From Cognatishimia sp. (GTDB lineage: Bacteria; Pseudomonadota; Alphaproteobacteria; Rhodobacterales; Rhodobacteraceae): a DNA stretch of 38,457 nt. The notes below the pieces were generated by a model that saw only the letters and a program-made list of their open reading frames with translations, was not told the DNA's origin and did no database searches. Numbering within the stretch: the stretch's first letter is position 1; the number at the start of each line of letters is the position of its first letter. The position numbers were made by a program, and so were the translations under genes. The stretch covers positions 1 through 38,457 of the forward strand of contig JABSOU010000033.1 in NCBI GenBank assembly GCA_013215215.1, written 5' to 3'. This document shows, piece by piece, positions 1-8,516 of the stretch.

Positions 1-2
1 TT

Positions 3-1583
3 TATTCGGGTAACCTTTTGGCCGAGCTGCGACGCAGTGCGATTGTGCCTCAGTTGTTGGCGCGCGATCCGGCGTTGATTTCCGCCTTGCAGGGCGATGA
101 TTATTCCCAGACCACGGCGCGGCTGATTTCCTTTGTTGAGGAGATCGGGGCGGCGTCTTTGCTAATGCTGGATGCAGATGGGCGGATCGTGGCGGCCACG
201 GATCGCAATCGGCTGGGCGAGAACCTTAAGCCGACGCAGACCTATGTCGACGCAATGCGCAGCAATGTGACTGTGTTTACAGTCGAACCCCGCGAGGCGG
301 CGGGTTATTATTTCGCCTATTCGCGGCGGGTCGAGATGCAGAATGCGGTGCTTGGCGTCATCGTGGTTGAGGTCGATCTGCAGAAATTTGAGCGGGCTTG
401 GGCAGGGATTTCCGATGCGGTTCTCGTGACGGATTCCGAGGGCACAATCTTGCTGGCGACAGAGCCGCGCTGGCGTGGCTTAACGGAAGAGGCGGCGTTG
501 CAGCGTCAGCCGCCGCAAGGGGCCATTCAACGCGCCATTCAGGCAACCTCGGATTGGACGGCATTGCCTGCGGATGCTTACGTGCAGGGTGAGGCCGTTT
601 TGCGTAAGGATGCGCGTATTCCGTTCCGTGGCTGGCAGATCGCGAGCTTCACCACCTATGCCGGTGTGCGCGAGAGGGTGAACGGTGTTTTGGCGCTTGA
701 GATCATGGGATTCGCGATCCTGATGGCCGCAGCCTTCTATTTGCTGAGCCGACGGTCGTTTCAGAAAGTCGCCTTGTTTCAGCGTGAATCGGCGAGCCTT
801 CGCGCATTGAACCACCGCCTACAGCGAGAAATCGCCGAGCGGGAACGCATGCAACAGAGCCTTGAAGTGGCCGAACAATCGCTGGCGCAGAGCTCGAAAC
901 TGGCCGCTTTGGGCGAGATGTCGGCGGCGGTGTCGCATGAGCTGAACCAGCCGCTGGCCGCCATGAAAACCTATCTGGCGGGCGCGCGCTTGTTGGTCAA
1001 TCGGAACCGTCCCGAGGAGGCACTGTCGAGCTTCAAGCGCATCGATGATCTGATCGAACGGATGGGTGCAATCACCAAACAACTCAAGAGCTATGCGCGC
1101 AAGGCGGGCGACGAGTTTACCCCTGTGGAATTGGGCGAAGCGCTGGCCTCGGCGCTCGCACTGATGGAGCCGCAACTGCGCCAAAGACAAATAAAAATTC
1201 GTCGTGTGCTGCCTGATGAACCGGTCAATGTTCTGGGCGACCGGATGCGGATTGAGCAAGTAATGATCAACCTCTTGAGGAATGCTCTGGATGCCACCAA
1301 AGCAAGCGATGATCCCGAGATTGAGGTGATCCTCGCCAAGGGTGAAACCGCGAGCCTCATGGTGCGCGACAACGGGCCGGGGATTGAGAACCTCAATGAT
1401 CTGTTTGAACCCTTCTACACCACCAAGAAGCCCGGTGACGGTGTTGGGCTGGGGCTTGCCATTTCCTCGGGCATCGTGAACGACCTTGGGGGACGGTTGA
1501 TGGCAAGAAACGGCCAGGACGGGGGGGCTGTATTTGAAATGCAGATCCCTATCTTAAACCAAGACATCGAAGCAGCAGAATAG
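3..1583 (+). CDS. dctB: DctB-type C4-dicarboxylate sensor histidine kinase (5' end outside window)
   Basis: Membrane sensor kinase that detects C4-dicarboxylates and phosphorylates the DctD regulator encoded 13 bases downstream. The reading frame is open to the window edge, so the start and the first membrane segment are missing; the TTG at 18 is not a convincing start. Visible parts in order are a periplasmic double-PAS/Cache-like region (about the first 220 residues), one membrane segment (GVLALEIMGFAILMAAAFYLL), a coiled coil rich in Glu and Arg, the H-box SHELNQPLAAMKTY with the phospho-acceptor His at visible residue 312 (bases 936-938), an N-box (NLLRNALDAT), and G-boxes (RDNGPGI, GVGLGLAIS). 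About 527 codons are visible against roughly 600 usual for DctB. The assignment to dicarboxylates rests on overall resemblance and the paired dctD. The transporter genes are not in view. Confidence 0.9.
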   Translation, partial: YSGNLLAELRRSAIVPQLLARDPALISALQGDDYSQTTARLISFVEEIGAASLLMLDADGRIVAATDRNRLGENLKPTQTYVDAMRSNVTVFTVEPREAAGYYFAYSRRVEMQNAVLGVIVVEVDLQKFERAWAGISDAVLVTDSEGTILLATEPRWRGLTEEAALQRQPPQGAIQRAIQATSDWTALPADAYVQGEAVLRKDARIPFRGWQIASFTTYAGVRERVNGVLALEIMGFAILMAAAFYLLSRRSFQKVALFQRESASLRALNHRLQREIAERERMQQSLEVAEQSLAQSSKLAALGEMSAAVSHELNQPLAAMKTYLAGARLLVNRNRPEEALSSFKRIDDLIERMGAITKQLKSYARKAGDEFTPVELGEALASALALMEPQLRQRQIKIRRVLPDEPVNVLGDRMRIEQVMINLLRNALDATKASDDPEIEVILAKGETASLMVRDNGPGIENLNDLFEPFYTTKKPGDGVGLGLAISSGIVNDLGGRLMARNGQDGGAVFEMQIPILNQDIEAAE

Positions 1584-1596
1584 GCTTAGACGAAAT

Positions 1597-2931
1597 ATGG
1601 CTCAGGCAATGAAGATCGCGATTGTGGATGACGAACGGGATATGCGTCAGTCCATCAGCCAATGGTTGGCGCTGTCGGGCTATGACACCGAGACCTTTGC
1701 GAGTGCTGAGGATGCGCTGAAAACGCTGGGGCCGGAGTATCCGGGGATTGTGATTTCTGACATCAAGATGCCGGGTATGGACGGCATGCAGTTCCTGAAA
1801 AAGCTGATGGGCTCTGATAGCGCTTTGCCGGTGATTATGATTACAGGACACGGCGATGTGCCTATGGCGGTTGAGGCGATGCGCGTCGGCGCGTTTGATT
1901 TTCTTGAAAAGCCATTCAACCCGGACCGCATGAGCCAGCTTGCGAAAAAGGCCTCCAATGCCCGGCGGCTGGTGTTGGACAACCGCGCCTTGCGCAAAGA
2001 GCTGTCTGATGGGGCGCAGCTGATCAAGAAGCTTGTTGGCTCCTCGCCGGTCATGACGCGGCTTAAGGAAGACATCCTCGATCTGGGTCAGGCCGATGGG
2101 CATGTGCTGATTGATGGGGAAACTGGCACGGGTAAGACCCTCGTGGCCCATGCGCTGCACGCGGTTGGGTCGCGCGCCGGTAAGAAATTCGTTTTGGTGA
2201 GCTGTTCCGCGCTGGAAGAGGATGCGCTGACCAAACGGCTCTTTGGGCCGATGTTGCCTGAGGACAGTCAATTGCCCGCCATTGAAGAAGCGCGGGGCGG
2301 GACGCTTGTCTTGGAAGACATCGAAGCGTTGTCCGATACGCTGCAGGCGCGCTTGCTGAGTGCGATCAACGAGCAGGGGACCCCGGCGGAGACTCGGATC
2401 ATTGCGATCTGCAACCTACAGGAGCAAAACCGCACCTGCGAGGATGCGCTCCGTCGGGATCTTTTCTATCGCTTGGCGGCCTTGCGGATCACTGTGCCGC
2501 CGCTCAGACAACGGGGCGAAGATATCCTGACGCTGTTCACGCGCCAGTCTGAACAGTTTGCTGAAGAGTATGGCTGTGAAACGCCGAAAGTCTCCGCGCA
2601 AGAGGCCGCGCAGCTGTTGCAAGCGCCGTGGCCTGGCAATGTTCGGCAACTGATCAATCTGGCGGAACGTGCGGTGCTGCAATCGCGTCGGGGTGGGGGC
2701 ACAATTGCCTCACTCTTGATGAACGATCACGAGGAAATGCAGCCGGTGATGACCACCGAAGGTAAGCCTTTGAAGGAATACGTCGAGGCCTTTGAACGCA
2801 TGCTAATTGACAACACCATGCGACGTCATCGCGGCTCGATTGCCTCTGTCATGGAAGAGCTTTGCCTGCCGCGCCGGACGTTGAACGAAAAGATGGCGAA
2901 ATACGGCTTGGCGCGGGCGGACTACCTGTAA
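1597..2931 (+). CDS. dctD: DctD-like NtrC-family response regulator lacking the GAFTGA loop
   Basis: Response regulator partner of DctB, expected to control C4-dicarboxylate transport genes. The receiver domain (1-120) has the acidic pocket D11/D12, phospho-acceptor D55, T83 and K105. The AAA+ domain has Walker A GETGTGKT at 174-181, the arginine-finger region (RRDLFYRL) and sensor II (PGNVRQL). The C-terminal Fis-type helix-turn-helix (RRHRGSIASVMEELCLPRRTL) is intact. Two features are odd. The stretch after LFG (216-230), where sigma54 activators carry GAFTGA, reads PMLPEDSQ and is shorter. Walker B is ED (E240, D241) where DE is usual. Rhodobacter capsulatus NtrC also lacks GAFTGA and works with housekeeping RNA polymerase, so this protein may not use sigma54. 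The ATG at 1597 lies 13 bases after the dctB stop, which suggests one operon. Confidence 0.9.
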   Translation: MAQAMKIAIVDDERDMRQSISQWLALSGYDTETFASAEDALKTLGPEYPGIVISDIKMPGMDGMQFLKKLMGSDSALPVIMITGHGDVPMAVEAMRVGAFDFLEKPFNPDRMSQLAKKASNARRLVLDNRALRKELSDGAQLIKKLVGSSPVMTRLKEDILDLGQADGHVLIDGETGTGKTLVAHALHAVGSRAGKKFVLVSCSALEEDALTKRLFGPMLPEDSQLPAIEEARGGTLVLEDIEALSDTLQARLLSAINEQGTPAETRIIAICNLQEQNRTCEDALRRDLFYRLAALRITVPPLRQRGEDILTLFTRQSEQFAEEYGCETPKVSAQEAAQLLQAPWPGNVRQLINLAERAVLQSRRGGGTIASLLMNDHEEMQPVMTTEGKPLKEYVEAFERMLIDNTMRRHRGSIASVMEELCLPRRTLNEKMAKYGLARADYL

Positions 2932-2959
2932 TCTGACATAGACCGTCACCAATCGTGAT

Positions 2960-2977
2960 GGGCTCTGACTTGAGCCC
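2960..2977 (+). terminator. Possible weak terminator hairpin after dctD
   Basis: GGGCTC-TGACTT-GAGCCC forms a 6-bp stem with a 6-base loop, 29 bases after the dctD stop. It is followed by GTTACAT and not by a T tract, so it may be only a weak terminator or an RNA end-protecting hairpin. Confidence 0.3.
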
Positions 2978-3028
2978 GTTACATACCTGTGCGAGCACCT
3001 TGGCGTGCACTTCGCAAAGGTGAGATGG

Positions 3029-3703
3029 ATGACGCAGTCCGCAGCTTTTCTCTTTGATATGGATGGTTTGCTCTTGGATACAGAGCGGTTGTTTATGCAG
3101 TCGTTTCTGGCGTTGACGGAGGGGATTGGGATTAAGCGCGCAGCAGCAGAACCCTTCTTCCTTTCTCTGGTCGGAACCAGTGCAGCCGTGACTGGTCGTA
3201 GGCTGACTGAGTTTTTGCCCGCCACTGTGACCGCGTCAGAGTTTGAAGCCAATTGGCGAAAGCGCCATGCTGAAAATGTTGCGTCGGGTGTGCCGTTGAA
3301 AGACCATGTTACTGAAGTTCTCAAAGCTTTGCGCGGGCAGGGTGCGCGGATGGCAGTTGTGACGTCGACCGGTGGCAAAGACGCACGGCATCACCTGCAG
3401 CACGCGGGGATTTTTGAGTATTTTGAGCAGGTGAAAGCCGGGGATGAGGTTTCGGCGAACAAACCGGATCCAGCGCCATACCGTGAGGCGGCTGAGGCCT
3501 TGGGCGTGGATCCCAAAGACTGTGTGGCGTTTGAGGACAGCGATCTTGGAACTCAAGCGGCGGTGGCTGCGGGATGTCTGACGTATCAAATTCCTGATCT
3601 GCGACCCGCTGGCAAAGCGCTGCCTGACTTGGGGCAAAAGGTGCGGCCAAACCTGCGCGCGGCGCTGATAGACCTAGGGTTGATTGCCGAAACCACGGTT
3701 TAA
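3029..3703 (+). CDS. HAD-superfamily phosphatase (beta-phosphoglucomutase-like subgroup)
   Basis: Small soluble hydrolase of 224 residues, probably dephosphorylating a sugar phosphate or similar metabolite. Motif I is FDMDGLLLDTE (D10 nucleophile, D12), motif II is VVTSTGG, motif III is the Lys in SANKPDPAPY, and motif IV is FEDSDLG. The helical cap between motifs I and II places it in the subfamily IA/beta-PGM type. I prefer the ATG at 3029 over the GTG at 3005, because AAAGGTGAG at 3016-3024 is a good ribosome-binding site for it and the DMDG motif then sits near the N-terminus as in the family. It stands alone between dctD and the rne leader. The substrate cannot be told from sequence. Confidence 0.88.
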   Translation: MTQSAAFLFDMDGLLLDTERLFMQSFLALTEGIGIKRAAAEPFFLSLVGTSAAVTGRRLTEFLPATVTASEFEANWRKRHAENVASGVPLKDHVTEVLKALRGQGARMAVVTSTGGKDARHHLQHAGIFEYFEQVKAGDEVSANKPDPAPYREAAEALGVDPKDCVAFEDSDLGTQAAVAAGCLTYQIPDLRPAGKALPDLGQKVRPNLRAALIDLGLIAETTV

Positions 3704-4120
3704 CGGGCCATTTGTCGCATTTGGCATTGTAATTCCGCAAACCCTCGTCTTAAGTAGACGTGGTGGCCTCCGTTTTTTGGCGAGGTCGACTGAGAGTTTC
3801 TCTGACCGAAAACGCAGGGGCGACAGATACGCCGCGTTTTCCTTCAGTTTGAATATGCCCCTCGGGGCAAAAGAACTGCCCGGATGATCAAAAGCTCTGG
3901 GCCTGTAATTGGCACTGGCACTACGCCGGTGTCGGAGAAGAACCGCGATGAAGCGCGCGACAGATATGAGATCCCGAGCAGAGGCCGCACGCGGCCCCCT
4001 TGGTGATGTGCTGCGCGACGCGAGACCCATCGCCATTACAAGACACCCCGTAATTCGCTCTGCGCCGCCTGGAATAAATCCGGGCGCAGGTTTGCGTGAT
4101 CCCGGGTGCACACGGAAAAC
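3704..4120 (+). promoter_or_regulatory. Gene-free, hairpin-rich leader upstream of rne
   Basis: These 417 bases hold no convincing gene. Reading frames here lack family resemblance and ribosome-binding sites. Several stems can be seen: GGTC/GACC enclosing AGAG-TTT-CTCT (3784-3807), TGCCC-CTCG-GGGCA (3856-3869), GGCCG-CACG-CGGCC (3983-3996), and CTGCGCC/GGCGCAG with an inner GGA/TCC stem (4060-4089), the last ending 31 bases before the rne start. In Escherichia coli a structured leader of about 360 bases lets RNase E shorten the life of its own mRNA. A similar role here is inference from position, length and structure. I could not pick a confident promoter. Confidence 0.5.
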
Positions 4121-6961
4121 ATGGCTAAGAAAATGCTCATCGATGCCACCCACGCGGAGGAAACCCGCGTCGTGGTGGTCGACGGAAACAAGGTCGAGGA
4201 GTTCGACTTTGAATCCGAAAACAAACGCCAGCTTGCTGGCAACATCTATCTCGCAAAAGTAACACGGGTTGAGCCGTCTCTGCAGGCGGCTTTCGTGGAT
4301 TACGGTGGCAATCGCCACGGCTTTTTGGCGTTCTCGGAAATCCACCCGGACTATTACCAGATCCCGGTCGCGGATCGTGAGGCTCTGATGGAAGAAGAGC
4401 GCGCCTATGCCGAAGCGATGCGCGCACGCGACGAAGAAGACGAAAAGCCCAAACCAAAGCGTAGTCGCCGGTCTAAGGCGAAAGCTGCGGATAAGCCTAT
4501 GGAAGAGGCGGCCGAGAGTGACGCGGTCGCGACTGACGAGATCTCTGGTATGGAGACCATTGATCTAGGCGATGACACCGTTGAGGCCGATGAGGCCCCT
4601 GAGGTTGTCGAGGAAGAGGCCCCAAAGCCGAAAAAGCCGCGCGCGCGTCGTCCTCGAAAGAAAAAAGAGGATGTGAAGGCGGAAGACGCGCCTGCTGCTG
4701 AGGAAGCGCCTGCTTCCGAAGAGGCGAGCGTTGAAGCCGTGGAAACGCCTGCGGAGGACGTTGCCGAAGCCCCTACCGAGGATGTGAAATCTGACGACAG
4801 CGATGGTGACAACAAAACCATGGCGATGTCTGCCGACAACGACGGCGATGCGGTTGCGACCAAAGATGTCGAAACCGGCGAGGAGACCGAGGAAGACACT
4901 GCGGAACCGGACACTGCGGACGCCTCTGACGATGTTTCAGAGGACAAAGAAGCCGAAGAAACTGACGTTCAGGATGAATCTTCTGATGAAGAGGAAGAAG
5001 AGGGCGGCAAGAAGCGTAGCTCGCGGTCGCGCGGCCGTCGCAAGCGGGCGAAGGCCTCGGAAAAGGATTCCTCGATTGAGGATGTGGCAGATGACGATGA
5101 CCAGGACGACATCCGTCCGCCGCGCAAACCACGTCCACGTCGCTATAAAATCCAAGAAGTTATCAAGGTCCGTCAGATCCTACTGGTACAGGTCGTCAAA
5201 GAAGAGCGCGGCAACAAAGGCGCGGCTCTGACCACATACCTAAGCCTCGCAGGCCGCTATTGCGTTCTGATGCCAAACACCGCGCGCGGTGGCGGGATCA
5301 GCCGCAAGATCACCAATGTGGCGGACCGCAAGAAACTCAAGGAAATCGCGCAAGAGATCGACGTGCCACAAGGCGCGGGTCTGATCATTCGGACCGCTGG
5401 GGCGCAGCGCACCAAGTCCGAGGTCAAGCGCGATTATGAATACCTGCAGCGCATGTGGGAGCAGATCCGCGAGCTGACGCTGAAATCCATCGCACCGGCC
5501 AAGATCTATGAAGAGGGCGATCTGATCAAACGCTCGATCCGTGATCTGTATAGCCGCGAGATCGATGAAGTGATAGTCGAGGGCGAGCGCGGCTACCGCA
5601 TCGCCAAAGACTTCATGAAGATGATCATGCCGTCGCATGCCAAGAACGTGAAGCAATACCAGGACAGCCTGCCGCTTTTCGCGCGCTATCAGGTGGAGAG
5701 CTACCTCTCGGGCATGTTCAACCCGACCGTGCAGCTGAAATCCGGCGGCTATATCGTGATTGGTGTAACTGAGGCACTTGTTGCGGTCGACGTGAACTCG
5801 GGTCGCGCCACAAAAGAAGGCTCGATTGAGGAAACCGCGCTTAAGACCAACCTTGAGGCCGCCGAAGAGGTGGCCCGCCAGTTGCGTTTGCGCGACCTTG
5901 CGGGTCTGATCGTCATCGATTTCATCGATATGGACGAACGCAAGAACAACAACGCAGTTGAAAAGCGTCTGAAAGATAAGCTGAAAACGGATCGCGCGCG
6001 CATTCAGGTGGGTCGGATTTCGGGCTTTGGTCTCTTGGAAATGTCGCGTCAGCGTCTGCGTCCGGGCATGATCGAGGCGACCACCCAACCCTGTCCGCAT
6101 TGTCATGGCACGGGCCTCATTCGCTCGGATGACAACCTCGCGCTGACCATCCTGCGTCAGATCGAAGAGGAAGGCACGCGCCGTCGCTCTCGTGAAGTTC
6201 TGGTCAAAGCGCCGGTTGGTATCGTGAACTACATCATGAACCAAAAGCGCGAGCATGTGGCGCAGATCGAAGCGCGCTATGGGCTGTCGGTGCGGATCGA
6301 AGCTGATCCAGCGCTGATTTCACCTGACTTCTCGCTCGAAAAGCTGAAAACCGCCACCCGCGTGGTGCCAGAGCCAACGGAATCTGTGGTGTCGGCGGAT
6401 TCGTCTTTGATGGATGCGATCGACGAGGATATCGAAGACGCGGAAATCGTCGAAGAGACCCAAGAGGACGAAGAGGCCAAGCCCAAGAAACGCCGCCGTC
6501 GTCGCCGTCGCCGGAAGTCCAAGGGCGAGGGCTCTGAAGGTGCGTCAGACGAGAACGGATCTGACGAAGCCACTGAGGCTGGCGAAGAGACGCCGGCCGA
6601 AGGCGACGATGCAGCACCCGCGGAAGAGGCGAAGGACGAAGAAGCGCCTAAGCCAAAACCGCGCCGTTCGCGCAGCCGCAAGAAGAAAGAAGAGCCTGCG
6701 GCGGCAGAAGCATCTGCTGAACCAGAGGTAGAATCCCCTGCCGAGGCGCCAAGCGAACCAGTCGCTGAAACAGCAGTCGAAGCAGCTGTGGAAGAAACAG
6801 TTGCCGAAGAGACTGTGGCCGAAGAGCCGGTTGCCGAAGAGCCTGCGCCGGTTGCTGAACCAGAGCCAGTCGCAGAGGTCGCGGAAGCCCCAGCGGCAGA
6901 GCCCGCACCAGATGAACCTGCCAAGCCGAAGCGGCGCGGCTGGTGGTCGATGGGCCGCTAA
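4121..6961 (+). CDS. rne: Ribonuclease E
   Basis: Essential endoribonuclease that starts mRNA decay and processes rRNA and tRNA, and acts as the degradosome scaffold. There are 946 residues from the ATG at 4121 (MAKKMLIDATHAEETRVVV, the usual alphaproteobacterial N-terminus); the in-frame GTG at 4106 has no advantage. The S1 domain begins near residue 36 and is interrupted from about 92 to 340 by a low-complexity insert of acidic Glu/Asp/Ala runs with short Arg/Lys patches. It then resumes at RRYKIQEVIKVRQILLVQVVKEERG. Catalytic D557 (VDVNSGRATK) and D600 (VIDFIDMD) have the same 43-residue spacing as E. coli D303/D346. The Zn-link is CPHC at 658-661. The C-terminal part is disordered, with an RRRRRRRRK patch, and ends in RRGWWSMGR. 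A GWW end binds PNPase in Caulobacter, so the same contact is likely here. A strong terminator follows. Confidence 0.97.
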   Translation: MAKKMLIDATHAEETRVVVVDGNKVEEFDFESENKRQLAGNIYLAKVTRVEPSLQAAFVDYGGNRHGFLAFSEIHPDYYQIPVADREALMEEERAYAEAMRARDEEDEKPKPKRSRRSKAKAADKPMEEAAESDAVATDEISGMETIDLGDDTVEADEAPEVVEEEAPKPKKPRARRPRKKKEDVKAEDAPAAEEAPASEEASVEAVETPAEDVAEAPTEDVKSDDSDGDNKTMAMSADNDGDAVATKDVETGEETEEDTAEPDTADASDDVSEDKEAEETDVQDESSDEEEEEGGKKRSSRSRGRRKRAKASEKDSSIEDVADDDDQDDIRPPRKPRPRRYKIQEVIKVRQILLVQVVKEERGNKGAALTTYLSLAGRYCVLMPNTARGGGISRKITNVADRKKLKEIAQEIDVPQGAGLIIRTAGAQRTKSEVKRDYEYLQRMWEQIRELTLKSIAPAKIYEEGDLIKRSIRDLYSREIDEVIVEGERGYRIAKDFMKMIMPSHAKNVKQYQDSLPLFARYQVESYLSGMFNPTVQLKSGGYIVIGVTEALVAVDVNSGRATKEGSIEETALKTNLEAAEEVARQLRLRDLAGLIVIDFIDMDERKNNNAVEKRLKDKLKTDRARIQVGRISGFGLLEMSRQRLRPGMIEATTQPCPHCHGTGLIRSDDNLALTILRQIEEEGTRRRSREVLVKAPVGIVNYIMNQKREHVAQIEARYGLSVRIEADPALISPDFSLEKLKTATRVVPEPTESVVSADSSLMDAIDEDIEDAEIVEETQEDEEAKPKKRRRRRRRRKSKGEGSEGASDENGSDEATEAGEETPAEGDDAAPAEEAKDEEAPKPKPRRSRSRKKKEEPAAAEASAEPEVESPAEAPSEPVAETAVEAAVEETVAEETVAEEPVAEEPAPVAEPEPVAEVAEAPAAEPAPDEPAKPKRRGWWSMGR

Positions 6962-6972
6962 GAAAATTCAAG

Positions 6973-7000
6973 AACGCCGGGTATTTTGCCCGGCGTTTTT
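6973..7000 (+). terminator. Intrinsic terminator of rne
   Basis: A 9-bp perfect stem AACGCCGGG/CCCGGCGTT with a 7-base loop, followed by a T run ending at 7000. It starts 12 bases after the rne stop and lies against the end of the convergent amidohydrolase gene, whose stop is at 7002. Confidence 0.9.
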
Positions 7001-7001
7001 G

Positions 7002-8126
7002 TTACAGGCCTTGCCGCGCCAGTTGACACCAGAACGCGATGCCATGCGAGATCGCCACGTCGTTAAAGTCGTAAGACGGATTGTGAAGCGGCATCGCATT
7101 GGATCCCTCTGTGCCATTGCCCATCAACACAAAAGCGCCGGGGCGATGGGTGAGGAATTCCGCGAAATCCTCAGAAAACCCGACCCGCCCATAGGCGTTA
7201 TTCAGTTTTCCGGTCTGACGCGCGGCGGCAGACAAGGTTTCGGTGGCGTGAGGGTCATTCACCAAAGGGCGGAACGAGGTGGAATAGTCGACCACTGCAG
7301 AGGCCCCATAGGCGGCGCTCACACCGGTCGCGATGGCTCGCATGCGGGACTCAATAAGGTCTGACACGTCTTGGTGAAACCCTCGGCAATCGCCTCGCAG
7401 CGAAACGTTGCTTGCCAGGATATTGCGGGCGCCGTCAGTGATGAACTCGGTGACTGAGACGACGCCATGGTCTTTGGCCGAAATCGCGCGCGAGACAATA
7501 GTTTGAAGTTGCTGCACGATCGCTGCGCCAACCACGATGGGATCCACGCCTTTTTCTGGCATCGAGGCATGGCCGCCTTGGCCTTGAATGCGGATCTCGA
7601 AGTTGTCTTCAAAGGCACAGAACGGACCAGATTGCGTGGCGAAATGCCCAAGCGCCATGCCGGGCATATTGTGCAGCCCATAGATTTCGGCCATGGGAAA
7701 TCGGTCAAACAGACCATCCGCGATCATCGCGGCGGCGCCGTTGCCGTTTTCCTCATCAGGTTGAAAGATGAAATGGATCGTACGTTTTAACGTGGGATCC
7801 TGCGCCAGTTCCAGCGCTGCGCCCAAAAGCATCGTGCTGTGACCATCATGGCCGCAACCGTGAAATTTTCCTTCAATACCAGAACGATAGGGGAGGTTGG
7901 TTGCCTCGGTGATCGGCAACGCGTCCATATCGGCACGAAAGCCAATGGCCGTGTCCTCAGGCCCGCGCCGCAACGTGGCAACCAGACCGGTTTTGCCAAC
8001 ACCATAGGTGACCTCTAGCCCAGCCTTCTCAAGCTCTTCACCGATCGCTTTCGACGTGCGTATCAAGTCAAACCCGGTCTCCGGATGAGCATGCAGGTCG
8101 CGGCGAAAGGCTTTGAGGTCGAGCAT
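7002..8126 (-). CDS. M20-family amidohydrolase (N-acyl-amino-acid/hippurate hydrolase type)
   Basis: Cytoplasmic metal-dependent hydrolase that releases an amino acid from an N-acyl or N-benzoyl conjugate; the exact substrate is unknown. It has 374 residues. Metal and active-site motifs are HGCGHDGH (C91, H93), FQPDEENGNGA (E125/E126, where PAEE is more usual) and GLHNMPGM, with the lid domain recognisable from GQGGHASMPEKGVDP. I chose the ATG at 8126 over an upstream TTG at 8150 because ACGGAG lies 8 bases before it and the protein then begins MLDLKAFRRDLHAHPE, as in relatives. It is convergent with rne and on the same strand as tusA, 68 bases downstream of that gene's stop. Confidence 0.9.
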   Translation of the reverse strand: MLDLKAFRRDLHAHPETGFDLIRTSKAIGEELEKAGLEVTYGVGKTGLVATLRRGPEDTAIGFRADMDALPITEATNLPYRSGIEGKFHGCGHDGHSTMLLGAALELAQDPTLKRTIHFIFQPDEENGNGAAAMIADGLFDRFPMAEIYGLHNMPGMALGHFATQSGPFCAFEDNFEIRIQGQGGHASMPEKGVDPIVVGAAIVQQLQTIVSRAISAKDHGVVSVTEFITDGARNILASNVSLRGDCRGFHQDVSDLIESRMRAIATGVSAAYGASAVVDYSTSFRPLVNDPHATETLSAAARQTGKLNNAYGRVGFSEDFAEFLTHRPGAFVLMGNGTEGSNAMPLHNPSYDFNDVAISHGIAFWCQLARQGL

Positions 8127-8194
8127 CGGGTGAGCTCCGTTCTGAGGCAATTCCCCAAAGTCTGCCCCAGCAAGCCCGTGGCTTTCAAGCCTTG

Positions 8195-8425
8195 CTAAGC
8201 TTTGATGACCTCAAATGTCAGAACACCGTCTGCCTCGGACTGCGCCGCTAGTTCATGGCCGTTTTCATTACAGAAATGCGGCACGTCGACGATTGCGGCC
8301 GGATCGTCCGCCAAAAGGCGAATGCGCGTGCCAATGGCCAGCGGCTGCATCCGTTTGCGCAGGCGCAAGACGGGCAGGGGGCACAAGAGGCCGATGGCGT
8401 CGATTTCAAAGATATCGTCAGACAT
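8195..8425 (-). CDS. tusA: TusA-family sulfur carrier/sulfurtransferase
   Basis: Small protein of 76 residues that passes persulfide sulfur, in E. coli from IscS to the machinery for 2-thiouridine in tRNA. The family signature CPLP is present with the sulfur-carrying Cys at residue 15, followed by the expected beta-alpha-beta-alpha pattern and the ADDPAAIVDVPHFC segment. Upstream of the ATG only a weak GCGGGG is seen. It diverges from ccdA 91 bases away; both concern sulfur or thiol chemistry, which may be chance. Confidence 0.9.
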   Translation of the reverse strand: MSDDIFEIDAIGLLCPLPVLRLRKRMQPLAIGTRIRLLADDPAAIVDVPHFCNENGHELAAQSEADGVLTFEVIKA

Positions 8426-8516
8426 GCCCCGCAGTAGCCCAGATGTTTCAATGCGTCCACAGGCTTGTGACAGCTTGTCAGGTGACCTTCGCGTCAGGAT
8501 CGCCTATGTCGGGACT

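Noticed and set aside
3005..3028. GTG start giving the HAD phosphatase eight extra residues
   Set aside because: The ATG at 3029 has AAAGGTGAG at proper spacing and gives the family N-terminus.
5240..6256. Long minus-strand open frame opposite rne (338 codons)
   Set aside because: It is antisense to the most conserved part of RNase E, and its translation has no domain; long antisense frames are common in GC-rich codon use.
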